Positions 12,756 to 25,105 of a DNA stretch of 64,000 bases are shown piece after piece. Position numbers and translations under genes: made by a program. The stretch is from assembly GCA_963576475.1 (NCBI GenBank), contig OY754968.1, positions 16,271,116-16,335,115 of the forward strand, given 5' to 3'. Position 1 is the stretch's first letter, and each line of letters opens with the position of its first letter. This DNA comes from Molanna angustata (taxonomy: Eukaryota > Arthropoda > Insecta > Trichoptera > Molannidae). Under the pieces are notes generated by a model. That model did not search any database. It was not told where the DNA came from and saw nothing but the letters and a program-made list of their open reading frames with translations.

Positions 12756-13675
12756 TATTCTTTGAAAAAATAACTCTGAGCTATCTTAGAATTGACAATA
12801 TTTTTTTATATAAATAATTTTCGGCATCTTTTACTTACACATTCTCTTATACATTTATATTATTCACAGCATTTTAAGCACCGGCACTACATATTTTTGG
12901 TTAGTGGAGCTCTCAGTTCAATTATGATTTGTATAAAGTAACAAATGAAATGTATGAACTTGACATCAATAAAATTAAATCCGATGTAATTTAGTATAAT
13001 CATTTATTTATATATATTTTTTAGTTGATTGCATTTACTTATAATTTTTAAATATATTATTTTCTATTGACGCTTGTCTGCACTTTTAGAATCTGCATAA
13101 TGTTGAATAAAGCTGACAATCGAAATGCGTTACAGCAATTTTAAGAAATCCTATATTTAAATAGCAACCATATTTTAAACGTAAACAGATGCGTATAATT
13201 AGTATGGTAGCCCTAATGAATTTCTGACATATTTTCTTTTCCACGATACGCAATACGGGTGATGTTAAAGAACCGGTTGCTATAAAAAAGCGTTCATTTT
13301 AAAATCTAAATGGAATTTTCGTGTCCCTTAATTAAGTATGTGGGTACTTGATTAAAATATAATCTTAATCTCTGAACCCATTGTTGAAATATTTTAGTCA
13401 TATGAAATGAAATTAAACTAAATTATTTATTTCCATAACAAAAAAATAACTATATTTTAAAAATAATTATCATAAACATAGTAGGTAGACTCCAAAATGA
13501 AAAGAATGTTTCAACAATAATAATTTGAGTTCTTTTGGTTTCTTCTATTTAATGTATTTTTTGGCTGTCATCTTTTTTTCGTGAACTTTTTACTGTGTAG
13601 GTGATGTATAAATAATATTTTTTTTATTGTTAAGGTTGATTTATGTATATTTTTTATTGTTTATATTTTCTATAC
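12756..13675. other. AT-rich DNA, no gene seen
   Basis: Nothing recognised. Confidence 0.6.
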
Positions 13676-13681
13676 CTAATG

Positions 13682-14023
13682 TCGCTTGCTGAGGATTGGA
13701 GTGTACTATGTCCAATTTTTACTTTTTTTACACTGACAATGCAGATACATTTATGTATATTTTATGCACTATATCCGTTAAAAAACATTCAGTTTGTTGC
13801 TTTTTATCCTATTTTTCGCATTAGTTATTTTTTTTGTTTAAGGGACAAATGATCAGTATTTGATAATATTTTGCCAAATAATTATACTGTTGATGTTTTA
13901 TTGATATTGTGTTACTGAACTTTAATAAATGTTTTTAAAAAATATATTTTTTAAACTTTGAACCCTCATATCTCTTAACAAGGTTTTATGGACATAGTAC
14001 ACTCCGATTCTCAGCAAGCGATA
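13682..14023. repeat. Inverted repeat pair, 32-bp arms
   Basis: Left arm TCGCTTGCTGAGGATTGGAG (from 13682, continuing to TGTCC at 13713) is the reverse complement of 13992-14023, with about two mismatches. The arms are ~280 bp apart. It may be a MITE or a fragment of a larger element. No target duplication is clear. Confidence 0.6.
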
Positions 14024-14077
14024 TGTATGTGTTATATTTTTTGCATTGTAAAATGTACCAACTTTAAAAACTTAACT

Positions 14078-14120
14078 GATAATTGCTTCGGAACAGACTC
14101 TGTCTAGTGAAGCAGTTATC
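14078..14120 (+). other. Stem-loop of LINE 3'-UTR type (copy A)
   Basis: A 12-bp stem pairs GATAATTGCTTC (14078-14089) with GAAGCAGTTATC (14109-14120), with one G-U wobble. The loop GGAACAGACTCTGTCTAGT has its own inner ACAG/CTGT helix. The loop matches four other copies in the window (23514, 26036, 48333, 48536) while the stem sequence differs. No LINE coding is recognised upstream here. Confidence 0.65.
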
Positions 14121-14131
14121 TTTAATATATT

Positions 14132-14690
14132 TTGTTTTTACTCCTCACTAACACAAGGTGATATAGTGGGGAGTTTTTTAAGGGCAATTTTTAAGGGTAT
14201 TTTTTTTTTTGCAGATTATCAACTAGTATCATGCTGAGATTGTATTCTGAAAGTTTCATCACAATGTATCTGTGTGTGTGTGCTATGTGCAGTGTGCTAT
14301 GTAAGGCGTGTTCATTTTACTTTATCGATTATAGACTAAAGTACTCATTCGATTCTATTCAAATTTTGCAAATTTGTATATATAATGCTCACTTAGATCC
14401 CATTAGATTTTGAACGATATATGAATAGTGCTTCTCAATTTTTTTAACTGTCAAATATTTCAAAGTGACCCCAAGCTCAGGAAACTTAAAATTTGAAATT
14501 TTTATTTTCAAATAGGTAAAAAGGCTCCTCACTTTCATAAAATGGCATTAAAGAAATATCAACTTTTCGTAATAAAATAAAAAAATAATTAAACAAACTC
14601 ATTTCATAAAATCGCTGAAAATTTTCCATACAAAATTTGAGTACGGAACATCCTTGACTAGGTATATACCAAAGACCTTATAATAATATA
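14132..14690 (+). mobile_element. Dispersed non-autonomous repeat Rpt-1, copy 1
   Basis: It starts with a self-pairing ACTCCTCACTA ... TAGTGGGGAGT. It then shares GAAAGTTTCATCACAATGTA, a GT-rich run, TATCGATTATAGACTAAAG and TTAACTGTCAAATATTTC with the copies at 22885, 41690 and 44100. No protein is encoded. The right end seen in copies 2 and 3 (TTTAGCGTTGGCCA) is missing, so this copy looks 3'-truncated. Confidence 0.65.
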
Positions 14691-14920
14691 TACTGACTAA
14701 AGGTAATATATTAACATTATTATTGTGAAATTTGCTCTGTTTATGTTAAATTATTATTTAATTTTACTCTTTTACATCATTTTTCATAATATCTTATATG
14801 AATATTAGGAAAATGTTTATTTTATCAGTTTTTTTTAGAAACCGGACGTCATGAGAGTTTATTTTCTAGAAATATACTAGTTACAAATAAATATTTTGTG
14901 TTTTTTTACATACATACTAT

Positions 14921-15262
14921 CATGCCTTGTTCATATTGAGGTAGGCAGAGAGAACCGAGCGCCATACTTTCCTACCCTGATATACTTTTCTCGCTTCACT
15001 TAATCCAAACATTGCCTCATGCACACTCTCTTACTATCTACACTTCAGATTCCATTCATGTGATTTAAATGAGTCTTTCTCGACCGACCTCTATCTCTTA
15101 TTCCGCATCTTTTAGCCATGTATAATTTTTTTGTCAACTGTTCTTCATCTGTTCTTTCTATGTGGCCGATCCACTTAAGGACATATATTATATTTTTATC
15201 TTGCATGTGGCGTCCTTTTCCAACATACATTCTGTTCTTGTGCTTACTTTTTTTATTCAATC
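14921..15262 (-). pseudogene. LINE-A C-terminal fragment, copy 1
   Basis: The minus-strand frame from 15260 contains LKWIGHIERTDEEQLTKKLY and RDRGRSRKTHLNHMNGI, which fits the C-terminal tail of a common insect LINE (W.GH..RM....TKK.Y followed by RGRPR). Its 3' end is at 14921-14939, where ATACATACTATCATGCC is the reverse of the family's CATGATGGTATGTATG tail. The copy is 5'-truncated and frameshifted. Confidence 0.65.
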
Positions 15263-15477
15263 ACACATCGTCTTATTACACATTTGTCTGAGAGACCTCA
15301 TTTCAACGGCAGTTATTCTACTTGGGAAACTTGATGTTTTACTATGTTGTTTTGAAAAATATATAAAAAGGACATTATTTACATTGAATTACATTCATGT
15401 ATTCTCAATGTAACATAAAGAAATTAAGTTTATAAAAAAATAACAAAACAAATAATATTCATCAATTACTAATTTCC

Positions 15478-15744
15478 ACTAGCGTCTACAATCCGCATTT
15501 ACCATTCCGCATTATGTTTCCGGTTGGCTCTCTGATTGGTTGAGGTCTCGTAGTATGGAGTCAAATGAGCTGTGAAATTTTATATTAAATGCGATAAATT
15601 AAATAAAAAATGTAAATTTAACTTATAATAATTTATAATTCAATTTATAAAGCAACTTGCTCACGCGAATCGCTATTATTATTATACACAAACTTAAACC
15701 TAACCTAATAATGCAGAAAAGAAGAGCTGGGGCTAGACGCTACT
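15478..15744. mobile_element. MITE with TAGCGTCTA ends, intact copy
   Basis: Left end ACTAGCGTCTACAATCC and right end GGGGCTAGACGCTACT are inverted. The ~267-bp body carries TTTCCGGTTGGCTC and AAACTTAAACCTAACCTAA. It aligns with both halves of the interrupted copy at 25134-26294, which confirms it as a unit. No coding content. Confidence 0.7.
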
Positions 15745-16429
15745 CTAATTTCCCATGTAAAGTTTGAATTTAGAACAACTTGTATAGACTTAATATTGAT
15801 TTTTGAAATCATAATATTGTGTTTATTCATCATGAGTAACAAACAACTATATTTTTCCAGACCAGCCATAACATGTTATGCATAGAAAACTTTCATATTA
15901 CTATATAATATAATTTATATTTCACAAAGTATGCTTTTGAAAAATTTCTTTTAGAATTTTTGGTTCATTGTCTTAAAATTATGCACAAAAGCTAAAGAAA
16001 TATTTCATGGTATTAGTTAAAGCAGCACTTCAGAGATCAAGTGATTTTTTTTTTCTATATTATGTTTAGTATTATATATTAAAAGTGTTCTTTGATTGAC
16101 CAGACTCTTATTGAGCAGTCTCTCTCGCACCCACACATTTACAGATCTATGTCACTGTGCACTACGAGCTCAGGAGATTAGTCTGTGTATAATAAATCGT
16201 TAAATTTTAGTGACTTTAAATATATATATTTGTAAAATAGAAATAGAATAATGTTTATAAAGAAATGCTTTTACTCATAAGCAAAATTTGAATGAAAAAC
16301 AGCTTTTGTTATACTGAATGAGGGCAATATAGAAATATTATTTTCAATATTTGTCTTGTTTGTAGTAAATTATTTGTCTAATTTAATTATTATATTTATA
16401 AAATTTCTCATACCTAATGTATGTGATTC
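15745..16429. other. AT-rich DNA, no gene seen
   Basis: Nothing supportable. Confidence 0.6.
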
Positions 16430-17170
16430 TTATACATACCATAATGCCATGATCCTCACATGGTAGACAGAGAAAACTGAATGCCATATATCTTGACACA
16501 CAATCATCGCCTCGTCAACATTCATACATCTTCTTATACATGTTTATCTGTTCTTCAAACTTCTAACCTTTTCGTCTTTAAAAATACCATTCACATGGTC
16601 ATGCCATCCCTTTCTTGGGCGGCATTGATTTCTCATTTCATTCCTATGCGCATTGTATATTTTCTTCGTCAGGCATTCCTCATTCATTCTCCCCATGTGG
16701 CCAATTAATGAATGAAATGAATTCATCATTTTCATTCTATTAATGACATCTATCTTCATCTTAAATTCTATTACAGATTCATCTTAGTGATCTCATTTAA
16801 ACTGCATTTATTCTGCTTTCATGTGACTTCTGCCATGTCCAGGTTTCACTTGCATACATCAAGGTTGGCACTATTAAGATAGCGTTATCAATGGCAACTT
16901 TAGCATCCTTTGATATGTTGCGGTCATTCATAACTGGTCTAAGTGCTCCATTCCCTCTGTTTCTTGCCATAACTCTTCTTTCGATCTCCTTATCAATCCG
17001 TCCATTCCGGTATTCCGTTGCTTCCCAAATAGACATATTCATCTACTTGCTTGAACCATTTGTTCTCTAATTTTATTTGGTACGCTGTTCTGCTTTCACT
17101 CTTTTGAAACACCATTTGAAGTTCGATTTGCTGGCATCCATTCTCAGTACGTTCTCTTTACATCCTTCAT
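16430..17170 (-). pseudogene. LINE-A C-terminal fragment, copy 2 (longest)
   Basis: Read on the minus strand from about 17165: ENVLRMDASKSNFKWCFKRV, then DKEIERRVMARNRGNGALRP, DAKVAIDNAILIVPTLMYAS, ETWTWQKSHESRINAV, and after a frame change HSLIGHMGRMNEECLTKKIY and HVNGIFKDEKVRSLKNR. This order (ERRV..G, VPTL.Y.SETW, GH..RM....TKKIY) is the end of a LINE reverse transcriptase protein. The 3' end lies near 16430 with ATACATACCATAATGCC. It is interrupted by frameshifts. Confidence 0.75.
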
Positions 17171-17566
17171 ATACTATACTTACTGAATTGTCAACGTTTT
17201 GACATTTCTCATGTACCTACTAAAATTCAGACAGATAAATTTAAACGAATCGGAATGGGACATATTATGAATATTTCGATTTGTGTGATAGATTTTGTAT
17301 TTTAATGAATTATTGTGTTGTTTTTCTTTTTAATTGTTGTGTTGTTTAATACGAGTTTTATGTTTTATTTTTACCATATTTTTATAATGGCTAAGAGGCC
17401 GAGTATGTGAATATAAATAAATAAATTTCAGACCCTTGCTATCCTCCATAAAAGTTCTGATGCAACATTCAACGTATAGATTGAAGAGCCATGGATATTA
17501 GCATGCACCCCATTATTTATAGAGAACTATGTTGTTACTGTGTCGGTGACACAAACACGTGATATT
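17171..17566. other. AT-rich DNA, no gene seen
   Basis: Nothing supportable apart from short AT-rich runs. Confidence 0.55.
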
Positions 17567-19401
17567 CAGTAGTGGCCAAAAGAATGGAAACTTTTTATTT
17601 TGACTACATTTTTCAACTTACTAGGTGATTCATTTTACTTTTTCATTGAAATTTTATTGCATTCTTATTGTTTTTAATGACAAATATTTTCTTTTGTTTA
17701 TTTCGCAAGAAACAATAAATATTTTTTTAATTATTTTAACTTTTTTTTACAAAATTAGTTAATCCTTTCTAATTTGTCTCATAATGAGTTGTAAGGAACA
17801 TATACCTTACTATTTGATGATATGAATCATCATTATTACTCACATTTTTTTCTGGAAATTTGTTTTTTTGATGTCTGTGATCATTAGAAAGTAATTATTG
17901 AGGATATTTGAAATCCTATCTAAGCAAGAGCTATTAGTCTGTCGTTCGTCCTGTACTGTGTCATTTGTAAGTGGTTGGACTGTTTTTCAAATTCTGAGAT
18001 TATTTTATTCTGAAACTTCTTCTGAAACATGCTTGGAGGCTACTGGTCACCTACAAAATGTAGTAGAGCAGTTACCCTTCGAGAAGAGGGATATACATAT
18101 AAACAAATTGCTGAAAAGTTGGGACACAGAGCGTCCAAGTCTGGAGTTCAAAGGTCTGCGAGAGGTTCAAAGTCTCCAAAAGTTTACACAATGCTGTAAA
18201 ATCTGGCAGAAACCGGAAGACGTTATTGATAGACGACAGAAGGATAACGAAATTAGCTCTTCAAGACCGTAGATCCACTCTTCGAGTGATATCCAACACA
18301 TCCTTGCTGAGAGTGGTATAATTGTAAGCGCTAGGACGATTCGACGACGCCTAGTCAACAATGGATTAAGGGCCAGAAGCCCAAGAAAAAAAGCTTACTT
18401 GAATAGTAAACAAAGGGAAAAAAGACTCAATTGGGCAAAAGAACACAAGAATTGGGCCAAAGAAGACTGGAAGAATGTAATCTGGAGCGATGAAACAAAA
18501 ATTTCTATATTTGTATCGGATGGAATAAAGTATGTTAGGAGGAGAACTGGAGAAGACTTGTTACCAGTGTGTACCACCGTCACCATGAAGCACCCTCTCA
18601 GCATAATGATATGGGGGTGCATGTCAAGAAGTGGCGTGGGTCGTCTACATATCATTGATGGGACGTTACATGAAAAAAATACAAGGAGACTATCTTGGAT
18701 CCAAAGTTAAAGCCTTTTATAGCGGATCTGTTTGGAGAAAATTGAGAGACATGCATATTCCAGCAAGACAACGCACCCTGTCATACTGCTAAAAGTGTCT
18801 CAAGCTGGTTCGAAGAAAATAATATTATGGTACTTAAGTGGCCTGGTAACAGCCCAGATCTTAATTAGATAGAAAACTTGTGGGCCAGGTTGAAAATCTT
18901 TGTATCTTTATACTTTGCTGCTATTGCTTTGTGGCACATTTTAACTAATATAATTAAATAAAATCTCTTATCGAATAAGAGGGCCCTGATTGAAGCTGTA
19001 ATAAAATCATGATTCAAGGTCATCAATAATGCAGATTTGGAGAAGTTGGTGGACTCAATGCCTCGAAGAATGAAGGCTGTGATAAAAAATAAAGGCTACC
19101 CAACTAAATACTAAAGTGATTTATCTTAAACACATGAATTTTAAATTTTATTGTCGTTAACAATTTTCCATAGCTGAGCACAATATTTTTTATATTTTAT
19201 TCAATGTACATTAATTTTAATAAAATGTGTATTATATCTGAATATTTTATGTATAAATGATAATTCATGCATAACCCACACTATAATAAAGACAAGGCAA
19301 TAATATTTTTTTAGAAATATTCATTTAGAAATTTAAGAAGGAAGATTTTCTATATAATTTAGTCGAGTAAAAAATAGTTTCCATTTTTTTGGCCACTACT
19401 G
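17567..19401 (+). mobile_element. Degenerate Tc1-like DNA transposon
   Basis: The ends CAGTAGTGGCCAAAAGAATG (from 17567) and the inverted CATTTTTTTGGCCACTACTG (to 19401) are near-identical terminal repeats. The target TA is intact on the right (19402-19403), but the left flank reads TT. The body carries a broken transposase. Size, ends and TA target are those of the Tc1 group. The coding damage shows it is inactive. Confidence 0.88.
18059..19114 (+). pseudogene. Tc1-like transposase, inactivated
   Basis: The DNA-binding part reads RAVTLREEGYTYKQIAEKLG (from 18065). The catalytic part has VIWSDETK near 18480-18500 (first Asp), QQDNAPCHTA near 18758 (second Asp) and SPDLN-stop-IENLW near 18855-18880 (last Glu). 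The end reads LVDSMPRRMKAVIKNKGYPT before the stop at 19112. This is the Tc1 DD34E arrangement. Several frame changes plus at least two stops (TAA near 18197 and TAG in the SPDLN/IENLW block) kill the gene. Confidence 0.88.
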
Positions 19402-19912
19402 TATTATATAGGTACAATTTTTTATTTGTTAACCGTTCATCTTAAGTTCATTCTATATGGTCAAACAAAAAAAATATAAACCAAATTTTGAATTAATTGA
19501 ACTAACATATTTAACAAACCAAATATTTATTTAGAAATAATTGAAATAGCCCACCTAAGTGTTGAAGAATGATAAATTACTGATTTTCAAATAATAAGTA
19601 CCTGCCAATAAATCTAAAGTTTAAGTTATGGTTTAAGTATTGAATTTAGAATAAAATATGAAATTATATCCAACTTTTATAGAATGCTTTTAAATAGTCT
19701 GTGAACAAAAAACTGATTTAATAGATAAACATTATTTTTGAAAAATAGTACAATATAATAATTTATAGTACAAGTCATTGAACCAGCCATTGTAGTACAA
19801 GTCATTGAACGACTGTTAGTCAAGTAAAGGTTTTTTAAACAACTGCGATCGAGCGCCATTGTTGATTGTTTTGGCAGGGTTGAAATTCATAGTATAATTA
19901 GTTGCATGTAAC

Positions 19913-21046
19913 TAGGGAATGCAATCCCGCAGGACGATGTCAATCCAGGTATTTGCGGGACTGAACAATCTTAGTACCGCTGGATCCAGGTATTTGCGGG
20001 ATCCAGCAGGGTGGACTTAGATATCTTATCAATCGTATAATAAAGACCTAATTGATACCTCGATCTACCAACCTTGTTTTTAGAGTTTTAAATTTATACC
20101 TAATCAAACACGTTCTTTGGGACATTTTAAATGGTTTATTAACATACTTACCTTTAGTTAGACATCGGTAAAGTTTGTCATAAATTGGCAAAGAATAAAT
20201 TGAGACATAAATTTATATTACAAATTAAATTTAAATAATAACGTTCACACGATAAACAATATTTTTGTACAATAAGCATCATAAGTTTAAACATTATTTT
20301 GGAAATAGCTTCGTAAAAAAGTTAAAGTATTGTGTCGTCTGATAAACGGCTTCTGATATTGGACACAAGGTAGCCAGTGGCTGAAAAAGCTCGTTCAGAT
20401 TCCACGCTGGTTGGCACAATAGTCATTTGCGCATTGTAAGTGAATTGAAGGTATGTGCCTTTCCACCAGACTCGAAATAATTCATTTCCTTCTTTATCAA
20501 AACCTCAATGTTGCTCATATTGCCAGATCTAGGTTGTTGGGCTGTTGATCTCGAACTCTTCATACTAATCAAAGTAAGTTTGAGTAAGTCTTGAAGTGAC
20601 ATTGGTGCTGCTGCTGCTGCGTATGTCTCCTGATTTGCGAGAGGAGTGTCGTCATCCTAAGGATCATCAGCGTCAGCAGGAGCAGTGGCTTCTGCGTTGT
20701 TACCCGTGTCCGTGTACTCTAGCCTTTCGACTATAGTTTTGATTGTCTTGCATATTAAACTTTTTGAAGGTAGACTAAATGTGTCATCAACATTAATAAA
20801 TTGACTTCTGTCTTCTTCGTACTTATATGGATCATGTAAGTATATAATAAAACCGCTGTCAAGTTAGTTCGCCGCTCTGAAATCCGTTTCCTCAACAAAT
20901 CAACAAAGAGTAACACGTATGAATTACGCTTCTCTGTAATCCCGCCAGTCCAGCGGGATCCCGCAAAATTTTCGACCGAGATTAGTCCCGCAAAATGTCT
21001 GCGGGATCTCGGTATTTCGGGATCCCGTTTGGGATTGCATTCCCTA
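19913..21046 (-). mobile_element. Degenerate hAT transposon with 8-bp target duplication
   Basis: The ends TAGGGAATGCAATCCC (from 19913) and GGGATTGCATTCCCTA (to 21046) are perfect inverted repeats. The 8-bp CATGTAAC flanks both sides (19905-19912 and 21047-21054), which is diagnostic for hAT. Subterminal repeats with GCGGGATC occur at both ends. At 1134 bp it is much shorter than an autonomous element, so it is an internally deleted copy carrying a C-terminal transposase remnant. Confidence 0.9.
20290..20790 (-). pseudogene. hAT transposase C-terminal (dimerisation) remnant
   Basis: On the minus strand: NIEVLIKKEMNYFESGGKAH, then after a frameshift MTIVPTSVESERAFSATGYL and VSNIRSRLSDDTI, the signature of the hAT C-terminal dimerisation region (SVESERAFS). 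Upstream, a Ser/Ala/Asp-rich linker has an in-frame stop near 20660. The BED finger and most of the catalytic core are missing. Confidence 0.85.
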
Positions 21047-21440
21047 CATGTAACACATTACATCCAACTGTTGATAGTATGTGTATAGTAAAAGAATACG
21101 TAAAAATCCATGTATTTTATAAATAAAAATAAATAAACGTACCAAACTATGAACCCTAGCATCTAAATTATTGAATATTTTTAAGATATTTTGTTTTTTA
21201 TATAAAAAATGTATGTCAGGCAAGACTTGTGTGAAGGTCAGTAGGTACTTTTTCCTCTCTCGAATATGTAAACAGCTTGATGGTATGTATGTATGGAGAT
21301 TAAGTATCAAACTACTGAGATTCCCCGTAAGAAAAGTTCAAGATGCACTGCGATAGTGTATATGTTTTTATAGAAAATTAAATTATCTAGTTGGTTTTTC
21401 TGCGTTTTTCAATATTTAAGAAAAATGGGAAATAAAGTCA

Positions 21441-22453
21441 GTAAAAAACACACAAATTATTATAAAAAATATACATAAATATATGTTTTTAATTTGATGC
21501 CAAAAAGAATAGTGTTTGTAATCATTTTTATTGACTCACAAACAGCGAAGTGTATAATTTTATTTTAATATTTTATTTATTACGCTGCAGTTTATCAATG
21601 TTGGAGATAGTTTTTTCAAGTCAAGTTTGTTCAAAATGCAGAAAAATATCAATAAACATTAGGTTTCCGTTGATTTAATTCACATATAAAACTTTTTTAA
21701 CGCACGTGATATTTATCTTAACTAACATGTAACTTCATCATGTATTAGGATGTTTTAATAAATCATATTATATTCAATTACTAGATTCAGCGTTTTATGT
21801 TCTCTTAATTTCTCCCAAATGTAAAACAAAATGTTTAATTTTGTTTTATAAAAGTCTGTACTTAACATCTATAAAACATATTGTCATATAAAAGGAATAT
21901 AACAGGTTCATCGACAACTACATATTATGTTTTATAAAAGTTTTTGTTTTTCATTTATAAAACCAACTGTTGAATAATAGGTATATAAACGTCACACTAA
22001 TAATTTTATGTCGTATTGAAGTCATCCATAATACCACTATACAATCGTCTATTAAAGTTTTTTCTAAAACGTTTATAGGCCAATAAGTTGTTTAGATGTT
22101 ATAATAATACCCTTTTTATGACGATATTGTCTTTTTAAAAATCTTTATACAACTGAAATGTTTTTACGACTTACAGATTTGTTAAGTTAACGTTTCGATT
22201 AAGACCATTATGTGATCCTTGTATAATTACGTTGCAAAAACGTTTATTGGACGTTGCAATTAGACTATTTAGTTAGACGACTTAACCGTCAGATGTACAA
22301 CGTCTATACGACTAACAGAGTTAGTTAATAACCACTATAAAACTCCTATACGACTAAAAGTCATAGGTATAACTCTTATTTATACGACTTGTTTGCTAGT
22401 TGGATTGTCTCTGGGGGAAACATAAAATTAAAATAGTCGCATCATTTCTATCT
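21441..22453. other. AT-rich DNA, no gene seen
   Basis: Repeated short words such as TTTATAAAA and ACGTTT occur around 21850-22380, but no feature can be supported. Confidence 0.55.
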
Positions 22454-22690
22454 TCGGCCTTCGTGGCTCAGTTGGTTCGGTATCTGACTACTGAACCAAG
22501 GGTCCCAGATTCGATTCCCGGTGGAGATACAGTTTTTAATTGTGTTTTAAGTCTGGCTCTGTGAGACGATTAATACCATAAGCAGATCGTAAGTCTCCAG
22601 AATGTGGCAGCTTGTTATTGGTGCATGTTAAATAATTATTTGACATTGTATCTGTTAGTTGCCCGTGAAGCTACATAAAATAAAAAGTTA
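22454..22690 (+). mobile_element. tRNA-derived SINE, family 3, copy 1
   Basis: The head has TGGCTCAGTTGGTTCGG (A box) and AGATTCGATTCCCGG (B box). A unique body follows: ACAGTTTTTAATTGTGTTTT, GAGACGATTAAT, AGTCTCCAGAATGTGGCA and GTTAGTTGCCCGTGAAG. The same body is on the minus strand at 44775-44996 and decayed at 34480. It would be transcribed by RNA polymerase III and moved by a LINE. Confidence 0.8.
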
Positions 22691-22884
22691 TAATATAATA
22701 TTATGCTGATTAATTATTTAAATGTTTTATCAAATGACAGAACGAACGCGTATAATATCTGTCAAATGACAAATGTCAACCACGGTGGACGGTGCTGCCA
22801 GGACTTAAATTTTTAGATATTATTGGAGAGTTGCACGAAAAAAATATGAATCCTTATGAAGAAGGGGTTGAACTTAACATTGTT

Positions 22885-23450
22885 TTTACTCCTCACTACC
22901 CCAAGGGGATTTATGAATTCGCAATTTTTAAAGTAATTTTTTATTGCAGATTATCAACTGGTATCATGCTGGGATTGCATTCTGAAAGTTTCATCACAAT
23001 GTATCTGTGTGTGTGTGCTGTGTAGGTACTATAATATGCTACATACGGCGTGTTTATTCTAGATTATCGATTATAGACTAAAGTGCTCGTTCGATTATTT
23101 TCAAATTTTGCAAATTTGTATATCAAAAACTCGCATAGACCTCATTAGATTTTGAAGGATATCTGAATAGTGCTTCTCATTTTTTTTAACTGTCAAATAT
23201 TTCAAAGTGACTCCCATGCTCAGGAAACTCGAAATTCGTTATTTTTATTTTCAAATTGCTAAAAGGGCACATCACTTAAATAAAATGTCGTTAATAAATA
23301 TCAATTTTTCATAATAATATATTTAAATAATAAAAGAATTAAACTCACTCATTTCATAAAATTGCCGAAAACTTTCTATAGAAACTTTGAATACTCTATA
23401 GTGACTTGTTAGTGAGGAGTTTAGCGTTGGCCACAACCCACTCGTTTAAT
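22885..23450 (+). mobile_element. Dispersed repeat Rpt-1, copy 2
   Basis: It runs from ACTCCTCACTACCCC to TTAGTGAGGAGTTTAGCGTT and GGCCACAACCCACTCG. ACTCCTCACTA at the left and TAGTGAGGAGT at the right are inverted, so this copy appears full length. It shares the body with copies at 14132, 41690 and 44100. Non-coding. Confidence 0.7.
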
Positions 23451-23513
23451 ATTGTGCTTACTAAATAAATAAAATAAATAGTATGTATATACAATTTTTC
23501 CTATTTGGAAATT

Positions 23514-23549
23514 TACTGCCTCACTAGACAAGTATGTTCTGAGGCAGTA
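23514..23549 (-). other. Stem-loop of LINE 3'-UTR type (copy C)
   Basis: A 9-bp stem pairs TACTGCCTC with GAGGCAGTA (23514-23522 with 23541-23549). Read on the minus strand the loop is AGAACATACTTGTCTAGT, matching the other copies. A TAAA-rich tail follows on the minus strand around 23460-23485. No LINE coding is recognised next to it. Confidence 0.65.
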
Positions 23550-25029
23550 CTTTTTCAATTTGCCCAGTGGTTACATATATTAGAATTCAAAATAATCAAC
23601 AGAGATAAATTAAAATAAACAGAAAAGGAAAATAAAAAAAATCAAAACAATATACCGTGATCTCACAGTTATTTTAGCCTAAATAATTGTAATAAAAATG
23701 ATGGATGGCACCAACATTTGGTAGAGATTATCAGGTTATAAAGGTCCAGAGTAGTGAATTTTGTTAGGATGTTTAACAGGACATGAGCAGATTGTATTAT
23801 ACCTACCATTTCTCTTCAGCCAGTCAATTACAGTTTTTTTTTAGTTTGTTTCGTCGCGTGAGATATTGTTCTATGTCAGGTTATATTTTATTGTCAAGTC
23901 TAGAAGCAAGAAAGGGCAAAAGTCGTCCTTATTAGTGGAGGTCTTATCTGTTGTCTATTTCGTGTAGTGTTGGAGAATACGTTGTCAGGTAAGAATTCCG
24001 TCATGTGTTTATGAAGGTAAGTCATTGAAGTTTTCATGAATAACTGTCTTACATCTAAAAAAAACAATGTCTGTGTAAATTTGGTCCGTGGAGTATCTTA
24101 TATGTTTCTATGATAAAAGCTTATTTAATGAATATACATGAGAATGATTTATCTGTGACTTTTATTGTTGACCGCAAATATCAATTTATTCATTGATATC
24201 AATTTTTTTCGACGAAAACATGAATATTTTCCCTTAACTTTGTTGATTATCTCCATAGAAAAATGGGATATGTCAAGAGATACAGATCTACTCCGGGCAT
24301 ACAAACGTCAATAAGGAAGGTTTATGTGACGTAATTGAAATATTCGTCCTAGTTGACAGCGCAAAAGTTGGATTCGGAAAACCGAGGTTTTCATAAAAGA
24401 AAATCACGCGTAATGGAAATGAAACGATATTTCTATGTCAAGATAAAAAATATTATGAAAGAGAAACAGAAAATAGAGATATCGAACATCTAACAGCTTA
24501 TTTATTTGAAAAATTAGATACGTTACAGAGGATTCTTATTATTTGCAATACGTTTTTTTTTTTCATCATTCGCATTTCATAAAATGTTATCAGGTATATA
24601 GTTTTTTTTTTGCGAATACGGAATCATCAATTTTATTGACAGAATGTCTATAAAATTGTTTATAATGTTTTATATACAGCATGCTATACTTATGCAGCGA
24701 ATTCGAATATAAACTTACCTATAATTTGTTATTAAGTAATGGTTAAAACTAATCCTACATAGGATTGTGATAAAAAAATTTTCGACATGGCTCAAAAGTA
24801 AACTGTTCATTTTGGGTGTTTCACCGGATTTTAACATTTATGTTTATAACATTAATTTACAAAAAAAATACAAGCTTATCTACCAATCAAATCAAAATCA
24901 AACACTTTATTAAATAAAAAAAAACATACATAAGACCTGATTTTTTTTTCAATGCATTGATAACTTTTTTGCTACTACTAAGTACAACCAATGAATTCGT
25001 CATATTTTTACCATATTTATTATTTTATA
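23550..25029. other. AT-rich DNA, no gene seen
   Basis: No coding, RNA or repeat feature can be supported. Confidence 0.55.
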
Positions 25030-25032
25030 GTT

Positions 25033-25105
25033 TCGGGAATGTATGAGGATGTACATGTGTACTTGTTTCAAGGACATGTTCATTCTTTTTATAAAAAATA
25101 AACAT
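25033..25105 (+). mobile_element. SINE family 1, 3' fragment
   Basis: GGGAATGTATGAGGATGTAC and TTGTTTCAAGGACATGTTCA match the tail of the tRNA-derived SINE at 38058. The tRNA-like head is missing. Confidence 0.65.

Larger units (their letters stand above)
19898..21440 (+). mobile_element. Foldback-type repeat copy split by the hAT element
   Basis: The left stub AGTTGCATGTAAC (19900-19912) and the segment after 21047 (from CATGTAACACATTACATCC to about 21440) join to give the same sequence as 57419-57880. Shared blocks include GGTATGTATGTATGGAGATT near 21281 and GAAAATTAAATTATCTAGTT near 21375. Only one arm is visible here; the inverted second arm seen at 58336-58748 is absent. Confidence 0.7.
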
